From NCBI RefSeq assembly GCF_001425835.1, contig NZ_LMDP01000001.1, forward strand, positions 125,476 to 189,475: a DNA stretch of 64,000 bases. Reading direction: 5' to 3'. Both the position numbers and the translations under genes were made by a program. A model generated the notes under the pieces. The model ran no database searches, had not been told where the DNA came from, and saw nothing but the letters and a program-made list of their open reading frames with translations. This document shows positions 56,214 through 64,000 of the stretch, piece by piece. Positions within the stretch are counted from its first letter, which is position 1. Each line of letters starts with the position of its first letter. Source of the DNA: Afipia sp. Root123D2. GTDB taxonomy: Bacteria; Pseudomonadota; Alphaproteobacteria; Rhizobiales; Xanthobacteraceae.

Positions 56214-56621
56214 TCAACTCGCTTTGGCAAGGCGCAAGCCGATGCAACCGTTCGTAGCGAAGCGGCTTATGACGTAACGGCCGGACGGCAAGGGGATTCT
56301 GCGCTCAAACCTGCCTTGTGGCAGTTCAAGGCGGAGGATGCGGGCATTGCGGAGTTCTGCCGGCAGTGCGCGGCGCCCCTTGACCACGAGGGCGCCCTCG
56401 TCGAGGACCGCTTCGACCTCGTTGGGATCGACGCCGGGTAAAGCAATGAAGATCAATATTTCCTGATCGGTCTCCAGCACGTCGATGGGCGGCTCCCAGC
56501 TTGGCTCACGCGTTTCGGCCGGCGGTCGAAGATTAAGGAACTGCTGGTGTAGGCGCTCGGCTCGGGCCAGCGTCTCGATCGCATCGGAAAGCATCCAGTT
56601 GATGGGATCCTTCGGCGGCAT
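56214..56621 (-). CDS. Hsp20 small heat-shock protein
   Basis: A 135-residue alpha-crystallin-family holdase. The alpha-crystallin domain spans about residues 45-128: PPIDVLETDQEILIFIALPG, NEVEAVLDEGALVVKGRRAL, LPQGRFERRIPLPSGRYVIS. The start MPPKDPINWMLSDAIETLAR at 56621 is preferred over an ATG five codons upstream. lon begins 10 bases later. No ROSE-type thermosensor hairpin was evident in the short leader. Typical of heat-resistance islands. Confidence 0.92.
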   Translation of the reverse strand: MPPKDPINWMLSDAIETLARAERLHQQFLNLRPPAETREPSWEPPIDVLETDQEILIFIALPGVDPNEVEAVLDEGALVVKGRRALPAELRNARILRLELPQGRFERRIPLPSGRYVISRFATNGCIGLRLAKAS

Positions 56622-56739
56622 TGCATTTCTCCTCACCGGTCCTGGAATACTGAAAGCTCACTGCAACTAGCGGAGCGAGATGTATGCATCACCGTTCGCG
56701 TTGGCTCCTGCTTGCCTGATGCGGTCAATCACTTGTGTT

Positions 56740-57318
56740 TCAAGCAAACTTGTCAGTCTGGCCTCCGCCGTGGGAGGGCGAACAAATGTTGTTTGCGCCG
56801 AGATCGCTGACGAAAATTCCTCTCGCTTTGATAATGCGCCAAATCAGGGGATTCCATTGCTGAAAAAGGGCTTCGACCTCGTTCTGCAGAAATCCCGACA
56901 CAATCTCCGGAGCCGGTCGAAAAACTTCTGGAAGCAGCTTCGATAAATCCGGGTCCGAGAGTATGTTCCAGCGAGAGTGGCCACCCATTAATGGAGATTT
57001 CAGGCCGTACACGGTTCGTCCTATCCGAGCTTCCCGGATGGCGTACGAGCACTGAGCACAAGGTTCGACTGTCGAATAGATCGTGCAATCGGATAGATTT
57101 GCACCTCGGGCCGTTTGTGCTTTCGAAACAGCGGCAATCTCGGCGTGGCGATTGACGTCACGATCGCATTTTACCTTGTTGATTGACTCGCACAAGAATG
57201 CACCGTTGCACGCGATAACGGCCGCAAAAGGATACTCGCCGGCGTCAATTGACGATTTAGCCAGTGAGATGCATCGCCGCATCAAATCCACATCAAGATT
57301 TTTGGTAGCTTCGTTCAT
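56740..57318 (-). CDS. Cytidine/deoxycytidylate deaminase-family protein
   Basis: A 192-residue zinc deaminase. The zinc site is HAE (H58-A-E60) in DVNRHAEIAAVSKAQTARG and PCxxC (C87, C90) in IYSTVEPCAQCSYAIREARI. YGLKSPLMGGHSRWNILSDP is typical of guanine/tRNA-adenosine-like deaminases. The substrate is unclear: a free base, nucleoside or tRNA. The extended C terminus after about residue 150 carries no recognised domain. A FixK/FNR-like site lies 92 bases upstream of the start. Confidence 0.85.
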   Translation of the reverse strand: MNEATKNLDVDLMRRCISLAKSSIDAGEYPFAAVIACNGAFLCESINKVKCDRDVNRHAEIAAVSKAQTARGANLSDCTIYSTVEPCAQCSYAIREARIGRTVYGLKSPLMGGHSRWNILSDPDLSKLLPEVFRPAPEIVSGFLQNEVEALFQQWNPLIWRIIKARGIFVSDLGANNICSPSHGGGQTDKFA

Positions 57319-57409
57319 TTTGTCACTCGCACATCATTCGCTCGACTATGAACTCGTATCGTCTCACCCCTCACGCTGGATTTGATGTCATCGTTTCTAA
57401 GGGCGGACG

Positions 57410-57423
57410 TTGATCGGAATCAA
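57410..57423. promoter_or_regulatory. FixK/FNR-type binding site
   Basis: TTGATCGGAATCAA is a perfect palindrome of the TTGAT-N4-ATCAA type. It lies 92 bases upstream of the deaminase start. Confidence 0.65.
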
Positions 57424-57657
57424 TTGGATCGGTTGCGCAGGCATGGTGCATCAGCGACGGAGCCTCCGGATCAGATTGATATTCCTTCTAGATATTATTG
57501 AAGGCGGCCAGGTAAATTCCTGCGCGTGAAGCGGCAAATGCGACTTAGCTTGCGGGGAGAGGTCCGCAATCGATGCGCAGGCCAAGTGGTTTCCTCCGCG
57601 TTTGCGGGGCGAGGGACATCCTAGCAAAAAAACGTAAACCCCGGCCGTTGATGCGAA

Positions 57658-57671
57658 TTGATCCAGAGCAA
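57658..57671. promoter_or_regulatory. FixK-type binding site
   Basis: TTGATCCAGAGCAA fits TTG(A/C)-N6-(T/G)CAA. It lies about 94 bases upstream of the FtsH-like start at 57765. Confidence 0.5.
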
Positions 57672-57764
57672 GCTGGGACACCTTAAGCTCACCATAATTG
57701 ACAAAATGGCCCTTGTTCATCTGGCCATTCCACGCTGGACATTCCGAGCTACCAGGAAAAGAAA

Positions 57765-59607
57765 ATGGCTTCCGATCGACCATCCCGAAAAGAGAACATC
57801 ATAATCGCTATCATGTTTGCGGCCGCCTTGGGTGCGCTGGTGCTGGAATGGGCGGTGATATCTTACGATGGGATCGACAGCATTCCCTTCAGCAAATTCG
57901 AGCAGCTTGTTGCCGAAGGCGCCGTTACCGAGGTTATCGTCGGCCAGGATACTATCCAAGGCAGATTGAAGGATAAGCTGCCAAGCGGAAACTCCGCCTT
58001 TGAGACCGCACGTGTGGATGCGGCGCTCGCCGATAAACTTGTGGCGAAGGGCGTGGTAGTGACCGGCGCTTTGCCGGGCGGGCTGCTTCAAGCGATTCTA
58101 TCGTGGGTTATACCCGTCGTGCTGTTCTCTGTGGTCTGGATCTTTCTCAGCCGTCGCCTCACGGGTGGACAAGGCCTTGGCGGATTCATGTCGATCGGTA
58201 AATCCAAGGCAAAAGTTTACGTCGAGAAGGATATCAAGGTAACCTTTGCCGATGTGGCCGGCGTCGACGAAGCCAAGTTCGAACTGCAGGAAGTGGTATC
58301 CTTTCTCAAGAACCCCAAGAGCTACGGCCGGCTCGGGGCCCATGTTCCCAAAGGGATATTGTTGCTAGGGCCGCCAGGCACCGGGAAGACCTTGCTCGCC
58401 CGCGCCGTCGCGGGTGAAGCCGGGGTCGCGTTCTTCTCGATTTCCGGCTCGGAATTCGTCGAAATGTTCGTTGGGGTCGGCGCGGCGCGGGTCCGCGATC
58501 TGTTCGAACAGGCGCGCAAGGCCGCGCCTTGCATCATCTTCATCGATGAACTTGATGCGTTGGGGCGCAGCCGCTCTGCCGGTTCGTTTGGTGGCTACGA
58601 TGAAAAGGAGCAGACCTTGAACCAACTGCTTGCGGAACTCGACGGTTTCGATCCGACGGTCGGTGTAATCTTGCTGGCAGCCACCAATCGGCCCGAGATC
58701 CTTGATCCTGCATTATTGCGCGCGGGGCGGTTCGATCGGCAGGTGCTGGTGGATCGACCGGATAAGAACGGTCGTGTTGCCATCCTCAAGGTGCACATTC
58801 GCAAAATCCAGATCGGCAAGCAGGTCGATCTCGACAAGATCGCAGGTCTCCACCACCGGTTTCACCGGAGCCGACATTGCCAATCTGATCAATGAAGCGG
58901 CCATCGCCGCGACAAGGCGGAATGCCGACGAGGTATCTTTTGACGATTTCACGGTCGCGATCGAGCGGATCGTAGCCGGAATCGAAAAGAAGAGCAGGGT
59001 GCTCAGCAAGGAAGAGCGCCGCAGGGTTGCCTATCACGTAATGGGCCATGCGCTGGTCGCTGCAAGCTTGCCCGGCGTTGACCCCGTTCAGAAAGTCTCG
59101 ATCGTTCCGCGCGGTGTCGGTGCGCTCGGCTACGCCATGCAGCGGCCTACCGAGGACCGGTTCTTGCTTTCAGCAAGCGATTTGAAAAGCCGCATCGCGG
59201 TATTGATGGGAGGCCGCGCCTCTGAGCGGCTGATCTTCGATGGCGACGTATCAACAGGGGCCGCCGATGATTTACAGCGAGCAACTGAGATTGCGATCGA
59301 GATGGTCACGAAATACGGAATGGATGCAAGGGTAGGGCAACGCACCTATGCGCCGCGGCCGCATATCTTCCTGCCCGCGCTCCAGGATTCGGTAGCGAGC
59401 GCCGCAGAAGCAACAGGGCGAGAGATAGACCTCGCCGTCCGTGAGTTGATTGAAGCCGGAGAAGCCTGCGCAAAGCAGATTCTGGAAAAGCGACGGGCGG
59501 ACCTTGAGGCCGGCGTCGAGCTTTTGATTGCACATGAATCCCTGACGGCAGAGCAATTCGCTCCCTTGCGCTCATCAGGCACCGCCAGCAATCAGGCGGC
59601 GGCCTGA
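57765..59607 (+). pseudogene. FtsH-like AAA+ protease, frameshifted and with altered zinc motif
   Basis: A membrane AAA+ metalloprotease of about 613 residues when both frames are joined. Two transmembrane helices flank a periplasmic segment ([20 protein letters not shown] and [18 protein letters not shown]). Walker A is [20 protein letters not shown], Walker [12 protein letters not shown]. Near 58850 one extra C breaks the frame; removing it gives [20 protein letters not shown], the conserved SRH/C-helix. The zinc motif, normally HEAGH or HEMGH, reads VAYHVMGHALVAASLPGVDP: the catalytic Glu is Val (codon GTA). So even if the frame is restored the protease would be inactive, though ATPase and chaperone roles could remain. 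Confidence 0.85.
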
Positions 59608-59934
59608 GGCAGGTTTTGCCGGTCAGTAAACAAAAGTTGGGCTGTCCGCGAGGTGATCGTTGACCGCAATGACGCCTGCAATGGCTTCAGCTGCGACGAG
59701 GAGCGCTCTCCGTTGATCGCCCACGATTTCTTCTTCCTTTCGTGAAACACTTCTGTCGAATCGCCAAATCCGGAAGGGTCATTTCCAGCTTGGGTCGCGC
59801 GCTGGCGGCGACATGGATCAGAGTCGCCCGGCTGATGATCGCGCGCTTGCGTGATCAGAGCTCCTTGTTGGTTTGGTAACGTCAATCCTGGGCAGTGTCG
59901 CTTGATTCAGGATCGATCTTCATCAAGCCGGCGT
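59608..59934. other. Intergenic region after the FtsH-like gene
   Basis: About 325 bases. A minus-strand frame of 97 codons exists (59592-59885) but has no credible start context or family motif and overlaps the FtsH-like 3' end. No terminator hairpin of good quality was seen. Confidence 0.35.
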
Positions 59935-60303
59935 TCAGTCGGGCGTAATGATCGTGAGGATCAATTGGAAAATCTCCCATCCGGCCGCGACCATCAATGT
60001 GCCAATAATCAGAAGCTTGCCGTACCAAGACACGTTGGCGGTCTTCCGCCGACCTTGCCGTTTCGAGTTCTCCGGCTTCTTCGGTTGCGGCGATGGCGTT
60101 CCACACGCCTTGGTGACATGCAGAGGCTGGGCGAGGATGTTGTCATGCTGTGTTTCTACGAATCCAATCAATCCTTGGATATCGGTGTCACGTAACTTCA
60201 GGGCCGACCTGCCGTCGGCGCTCCTGAGCCAACCTTGCACAAACCCGATCCAGATTGCCTCTTTGACGTCCACTGTCGTTGCAAGCCGTAGCAATATTTC
60301 CAT
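59935..60303 (-). CDS. Hypothetical protein with C-terminal membrane anchor
   Basis: A 122-residue protein of unknown family. The N-terminal 90 residues are soluble (LLRLATTVDVKEAIWIGFVQ, TDIQGLIGFVETQHDNILAQ), then a basic linker (KKPENSKRQGRRKTANVSWY) and a C-terminal transmembrane helix (LLIIGTLMVAAGWEIFQLIL). It is divergent from the methyltransferase/esterase fusion gene with a FixK-like site in the gap. The function is unknown. Confidence 0.55.
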   Translation of the reverse strand: MEILLRLATTVDVKEAIWIGFVQGWLRSADGRSALKLRDTDIQGLIGFVETQHDNILAQPLHVTKACGTPSPQPKKPENSKRQGRRKTANVSWYGKLLIIGTLMVAAGWEIFQLILTIITPD

Positions 60304-60329
60304 TCCAGCCCGATATGCCGGGCTCTTCC

Positions 60330-60343
60330 TTGATGTCGGTCAA
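60330..60343. promoter_or_regulatory. FixK-type binding site
   Basis: TTGATGTCGGTCAA fits TTG(A/C)-N6-(T/G)CAA. It lies between divergent genes, 27 bases from the minus-strand start and 88 from the plus-strand start. Confidence 0.55.
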
Positions 60344-60430
60344 GCTGCTCGGTTGGCGGAATGAATACCTTCAATTCAATTATGCCACGACGGGTGGCAA
60401 TTCTAACTGGATGTCGCAGGAGGCGTTATC

Positions 60431-62473
60431 ATGGGAATTCCGGCCTCGCAGGAACTTCCTTCCAGTGAAATGACCTCGTTTCCATCGCTCCGTAAGGCGA
60501 TGGTTGAAAAAAATATCGCCGCACGCGGTGTCTGCGACGAACTCGTTCTCGATGCGATGCGCCGAGTGCCGCGTGAACTGTTCCTGCCAAAAGACCTTCG
60601 TGAATTCGCCTACGAGGATTCACCGCTCCCGATTACCGGGGAACAGACCATTTCCCAACCCTATATCGTCGCCTTCATGGCCGAAGCGTTGTTGCTGAAG
60701 GGAGGCGAGAAAGTTCTCGAAATCGGCGCCGGATCCGGTTACGCCGCCGCGGTATTGTCGGAGATAGCGGCCGACGTCTACACGGTCGAACGGCTCGGCC
60801 CGCTTGCCGAGAAGGCCGCGGCGACACTGGCTGAATTCGGTTATGACAACGTTCATGTGCTGCATGGCGACGGCACAAAGGGATGGACGAAGCATGCTCC
60901 CTATGATGCCATTGTCGTGGCCGTCGGCGGGCCGCAGGTTCCGGAATCCCTGAAGCAGCAGTTGAAGATCGGCGGCCGGCTGGTGATGCCGGTGGGTACC
61001 GACCAGCGCAGCCAGGAACTGGTGAGGATTACCAGGGTTTCGGCCAGCGAGTATCACAGCGAAGATATTGCCGATGTCCGCTTCGTCCCCCTGATCGGAG
61101 AGCAAGGTTGGACGGCCGCCAGAGGAGTTGGACGCACGCACGTGCGCCGAGCACGGATTCCCGTTTCTTCGGACGAGGAAGTATTGATCCGAAATCTCGC
61201 GGATGCCGCAGAATCCTTTCCATCGATCGAAACTGCCGATCTGAATCCGCTGCTCGAGCGAATTGGGTCAGCGCGGATCGTATTGCTGGGCGAGGCGACC
61301 CATGGCACTTCCGAATTTTACAAGATGCGTGGACGCATCACTCGGGACCTCATTGTCAAAAAGGGATTTCGGTTTGTGGCGATCGAGGCGGATTGGCCCG
61401 ATGCTGCGAGGGTCGACCACTATGTGCGGCATTTCCAGTATCCACCATCCGAGTGGACCGCGTTCGCCCGCTTTCCAACCTGGATGTGGCGCAACACCGA
61501 GGTTCGCGATTTCGTGAGCTGGCTGCGCAAGCACAATGGGACGGTCGGGCGCAACGAGCACGTCGCGTTTCATGGCCTCGATCTCTACAGTCTCTATGAC
61601 TCGATCCGTTCGGTTTTGAATTATCTCGACGCCGTCGACCCGGAATCGGCGAAGGTTGCTCGCGAGCGCTACGGGTGCCTGACGCCGTGGCAGCGAGATC
61701 CCGCGACCTACGGCCATGCCGCGCTGACGGGCTCCTATCCCACCTGCGAATCTCATGTGGTGGGTGCGCTCTCCGATCTACTGGCAAAGCGCCGAGCTTA
61801 CGCCGAGCACGATGGTGAACGCTTTCTCGATGCCGAACAAAACGCGCGTCTGGTCGCGAACGCAGAGCGCTATTATCGCATCATGTACTACGGCTCGCGC
61901 GCGTCGTGGAATCTGCGCGACAGTCACATGTTTGAAACACTGAAGAATTTGCTTGCGTTTCACGGTCCCGACAGCAAGGCCATCGTGTGGGCGCACAACT
62001 CGCACGTGGGCAACGCAGGAGCCACCGAGATGGCCGCTCGCGGGGAACACAATCTGGGTCAACTCTGCCGCCAGGAGTTCGGGGAGCAGGCCTACCTCGT
62101 TGGGTTCGGTACCCACAGCGGAACGGTCGCAGCGGCATCGAATTGGGATGGCCCGATGGAAATCAAGACCGTCCGTCCGGCGGTCGCCGACAGCTACGAG
62201 CAGTTATGCCACGCGACCGGGCTCGCGCGTTTCATGCTGGGTCTTCGTGACCAGGGTGACCTGTGCGGGTCGGCTGGTCTCGGCAAGGGGCGCCTGGAGC
62301 GCGCAATCGGCGTGATCTATCGGCCCGAAACCGAACTCGCCAGCCACTACTTCCGGGCCAGCCTGCCGCAACAGTTCGACGAGTATATCTGGTTTGATGA
62401 CAGCCATGCCGTCACCCCGCTGGATACCGCCGAGATCAAGGGCCTTCCAGATACATACCCGTTCGGCGTGTGA
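60431..62473 (+). CDS. Protein-L-isoaspartate methyltransferase fused to an erythromycin-esterase-like domain
   Basis: A 680-residue fusion. Residues about 15-225 form a PCMT domain that repairs isoaspartyl residues: FAYEDSPLPITGEQTISQPY is the Pcm substrate loop, and KVLEIGAGSGYAAAVLSEIA (motif I at 95-103) binds SAM. Residues about 245-670 form an erythromycin-esterase-like domain: IVLLGEATHGTSEFYKMRGR (E288, H291, E295), the segments MYYGSRASWNLRDSHMFETL and AIVWAHNSHVGNAGATEMAA. EreA/EreB open macrolide lactones, but most chromosomal homologues have no known drug activity. One intact frame joins both. It sits in the stress cluster, so a repair or detoxification role is likely. Confidence 0.9.
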   Translation: MGIPASQELPSSEMTSFPSLRKAMVEKNIAARGVCDELVLDAMRRVPRELFLPKDLREFAYEDSPLPITGEQTISQPYIVAFMAEALLLKGGEKVLEIGAGSGYAAAVLSEIAADVYTVERLGPLAEKAAATLAEFGYDNVHVLHGDGTKGWTKHAPYDAIVVAVGGPQVPESLKQQLKIGGRLVMPVGTDQRSQELVRITRVSASEYHSEDIADVRFVPLIGEQGWTAARGVGRTHVRRARIPVSSDEEVLIRNLADAAESFPSIETADLNPLLERIGSARIVLLGEATHGTSEFYKMRGRITRDLIVKKGFRFVAIEADWPDAARVDHYVRHFQYPPSEWTAFARFPTWMWRNTEVRDFVSWLRKHNGTVGRNEHVAFHGLDLYSLYDSIRSVLNYLDAVDPESAKVARERYGCLTPWQRDPATYGHAALTGSYPTCESHVVGALSDLLAKRRAYAEHDGERFLDAEQNARLVANAERYYRIMYYGSRASWNLRDSHMFETLKNLLAFHGPDSKAIVWAHNSHVGNAGATEMAARGEHNLGQLCRQEFGEQAYLVGFGTHSGTVAAASNWDGPMEIKTVRPAVADSYEQLCHATGLARFMLGLRDQGDLCGSAGLGKGRLERAIGVIYRPETELASHYFRASLPQQFDEYIWFDDSHAVTPLDTAEIKGLPDTYPFGV

Positions 62474-62514
62474 GCCGGAGAGCGTTAGCGTCGCATAACT
62501 GCCAGGAGGAAAGC

Positions 62515-62967
62515 ATGCACTTCAAGATTCCACATAACGCCTTGGTATTTGTCGGTGATGGCCGAAGAGCCTTGTTCCTGCGAAATGATGGCGACGCGAT
62601 ATCTCCGAACCTCCGAACCGAAAAGGTTTTTGAAGAGGAAAATCCGCCGACTCACGAACAGGGCAGCGACCGCCCCGGACGTGTGACTGCGGCTGGATCG
62701 GCAGGCCGCCGAAGCGCCGTCGAAGCGACCGATTGGCATGACATCGAAGAGCACCGCTTCGCACGAAGGGTTGCCGCGGCCATGGAGCAATTGGTTCGGA
62801 CGAGAAAGGCGAAGGCCCTCATTGTTGTGGCGCCACCCCGAACACTCGCCGATTTGCGAAATGCGTTCCACTCCGATGTAAAGGCTTGCGTTATCGCTGA
62901 GATAAACAAGGACCTGACCAGTCATTCGGTTGGAGAAATTGAAAAGCATCTGATGAGCGATGCTTGA
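62515..62967 (+). CDS. Host attachment family protein
   Basis: A 150-residue protein of the bacterial host-attachment (Host_attach/AttH-like) family, found in Agrobacterium and many proteobacteria. It begins MHFKIPHNALVFVGDGRRAL. The middle has ATDWHDIEEHRFARRVAAAM and the C-terminal ALIVVAPPRTLADLRNAF and KDLTSHSVGEIEKHLMSD, the family pattern. A strong ribosome binding site (CCAGGAGGAAAG) precedes the ATG. Despite the name, its biochemical activity is unknown; the fold resembles release-factor/pelota RNA-binding domains. It is 41 bases after the fusion gene, probably in one operon. Confidence 0.85.
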   Translation: MHFKIPHNALVFVGDGRRALFLRNDGDAISPNLRTEKVFEEENPPTHEQGSDRPGRVTAAGSAGRRSAVEATDWHDIEEHRFARRVAAAMEQLVRTRKAKALIVVAPPRTLADLRNAFHSDVKACVIAEINKDLTSHSVGEIEKHLMSDA

Positions 62968-63014
62968 ACCCTGATTGCGGCCAGTCTCTGCGGCGAACCC
63001 GCTCGGCTGAGGAA

Positions 63015-63028
63015 TTGATTTGGCTCAA
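63015..63028. promoter_or_regulatory. FixK-type binding site upstream of the Usp gene
   Basis: TTGATTTGGCTCAA fits TTG(A/C)-N6-(T/G)CAA. Centred about 67 bases before the GTG start, it could serve as a class II site at -41.5 with a short leader. Confidence 0.6.
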
Positions 63029-63088
63029 GAGATCCGAGCCTGAACGTGGACGTAATGGCAGACGTGATTGCCAAAAAAGGAAACTGCC

Positions 63089-63907
63089 GTGTCCTACGCA
63101 ACGCTGATGGTTTGGGTAAATGCCGATCATGTTTCGAAACCGCTGGTTAGCATCGCCGCGAGCGTGGCAGACAGATTCGCTGCCAAGCTGCTCGGGGTGT
63201 CGGCTCTTGCGGTTATACCGCCGGTTGTTGCCGAAGGTGTCGTGATTGTCGACAACGCGACAGAATTCGATATTGCGAAGATGGAGGCCGCGCTTGCGGA
63301 CGCCGGAAACAAGTTTGAAGTGGCCGCCGGATCTCGCCGGAAAACCGAATGGCGATCGGCCATCGACTATCCCACCCAAGTTCTGATAAGTGAAGCGCGG
63401 TGTGCGGATTTGATCCTGGTTGAAAAAGGCAGATTCTCGAGCGAAATTCACCGAACTGTCGATGTTGGGGCTGCTATTCTCGGAGCCGGGCGCCCGTTCT
63501 TGGTAGTGCCGGCGGCAGTGAAATCCCTTATCGCCAACCACATCATGGTCGGTTGGAAGGATACGCGCGAGGCCCGACGTGCTGTACGGGACGCGTTGCC
63601 GTTCCTAAAAATGGCTAAGCGCGTCACCATCGTGCAAATATGTGAGGACGCCATGGACGTCGCACGCCAGGGGGGCGATGACGTCGTCCGGTATCTGGCG
63701 CAACACAAGATAAAGGCTGAGTCCCGGGTTGAATCACGGGCGCACGGATCTGGTGCCGATCAGATCATCATGTTGGCCGAGGATGAGGAGGCCGATCTGC
63801 TGGTGACCGGCGCATACGGTCACAGCCGGATCAACGAATGGATTTTTGGCGGAATGACCCGCGATCTGCTGACCTCAAGCCCGATCTGCTGCTTGATGTC
63901 TTATTGA
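63089..63907 (+). CDS. Universal stress protein (tandem Usp domains)
   Basis: A 272-residue UspA-family protein with two Usp-like halves. The C-terminal half carries the ATP-binding loop G-x2-G-x9-G(S/T)-like: LLVTGAYGHSRINEWIFGGM. The N-terminal half is degenerate (LMVWVNADHVSKPLVSIAAS, DLILVEKGRFSSEIHRTVDV). GTG 63089 follows AAAGGAA and is preferred over an upstream in-frame TTG. Usp proteins of this type are commonly induced by low oxygen; the FixK-like site upstream agrees. Its position at the end of the cluster is typical. Confidence 0.88.
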   Translation: MSYATLMVWVNADHVSKPLVSIAASVADRFAAKLLGVSALAVIPPVVAEGVVIVDNATEFDIAKMEAALADAGNKFEVAAGSRRKTEWRSAIDYPTQVLISEARCADLILVEKGRFSSEIHRTVDVGAAILGAGRPFLVVPAAVKSLIANHIMVGWKDTREARRAVRDALPFLKMAKRVTIVQICEDAMDVARQGGDDVVRYLAQHKIKAESRVESRAHGSGADQIIMLAEDEEADLLVTGAYGHSRINEWIFGGMTRDLLTSSPICCLMSY

Positions 63908-64000
63908 GGCGATGAGTTGTGAGGGCACATACTCAAGCCAAAGAAATGGCTCTGAGACAGCGCCACCTCGCAACAAAAGGCGTACCCAGCCATCAGAAAA
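63908..64000. other. Intergenic window end
   Basis: About 90 bases after the Usp gene; nothing recognised. Confidence 0.3.

Larger units (their letters stand above)
57319..57764. other. Divergent intergenic region with two FixK-like sites
   Basis: About 445 bases between the deaminase and FtsH-like genes. No gene recognised. It contains TTGATCGGAATCAA at 57410-57423 and TTGATCCAGAGCAA at 57658-57671, each fitting TTG(A/C)-N6-(T/G)CAA, and a GCTTGCGGGGAGAGG-like segment that resembles family B repeat ends. It probably holds both promoters. Confidence 0.5.

Noticed and set aside
59592-59885. A 97-codon minus-strand gene after the FtsH-like gene
   Set aside because: It overlaps the FtsH-like 3' end, has no convincing start or motif, and Ser/Arg-rich composition typical of shadow frames.

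Overview
The window is about 64 kb of GC-rich alphaproteobacterial chromosome. Its content points to Nitrobacteraceae/Bradyrhizobiaceae (Bradyrhizobium, Rhodopseudomonas, Nitrobacter, Afipia and relatives): a dnaG-rpoD block with a zinc-ligand-poor primase, an alphaproteobacterial flagellar cluster with FlbD and a SciP-type DUF1153 protein, BA14K and DUF6894 proteins, and short GGCCGGGCTTGTCCCGGCC-type intergenic hairpins. The genus is inferred from gene content, not proven.

Layout. 1-5.7 kb: carB (3' end outside the window) and carA, separated by a tRNA-Cys-like gene, a methyltransferase, dps and a thioesterase. 5.9-16 kb: metabolic genes, with two acyl-CoA ligases, a tandem pair of alpha/beta hydrolases, yqeY, an ArsR plus two SRPBCC operon, a LysE exporter, an N-formylglutamate amidohydrolase and an isochorismatase divergent from a LysR regulator. 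16-20.6 kb: dnaG and rpoD, with a good terminator. 20.6-26.7 kb: a variable, partly AT-rich segment holding a winged-helix plus HEPN-like pair, a strongly structured non-coding stretch, a Met/His-rich octapeptide-repeat protein, a frameshifted MFS transporter, a DUF4345 protein, a second HEPN-like gene and a frameshifted membrane protein. 26.8-41 kb: a lytic transglycosylase, many very small proteins, a diguanylate cyclase, MsrB and exported MsrA, a serine hydrolase, a RecD-like helicase and an aminotransferase. 41-49.3 kb: the flagellar genes flbD, fliN, fliH, fliG, fliF, sciP-like, flgD and fliK, all on the minus strand. 49.5-51.8 kb: mnmA, a PmtA-like methyltransferase and a small secreted protein.

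From 51.9 kb the character changes. A tRNA-Met gene is followed by about 1.3 kb of scar with gene remnants, including a fragment of an SOS-response-associated peptidase. Then comes a stress and protein-quality-control cluster: hsp20-lon-nudix, a cytidine-deaminase-fold protein, an FtsH-like protein, a protein-isoaspartate methyltransferase fused to an erythromycin-esterase-like domain, a host-attachment-family protein and a universal stress protein. Four intergenic sites in 57.4-63.0 kb match the FixK/FNR-type pattern TTG(A/C)-N6-(T/G)CAA. The cluster therefore looks like a low-oxygen or stress regulon, probably acquired next to the tRNA.

Four genes contain what look like single-base frameshifts (near 21620, 23720, 26160 and 58850). 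They are either real decay or errors in the sequence. No CRISPR array, intact prophage, rRNA operon, complete insertion sequence or riboswitch was recognised.
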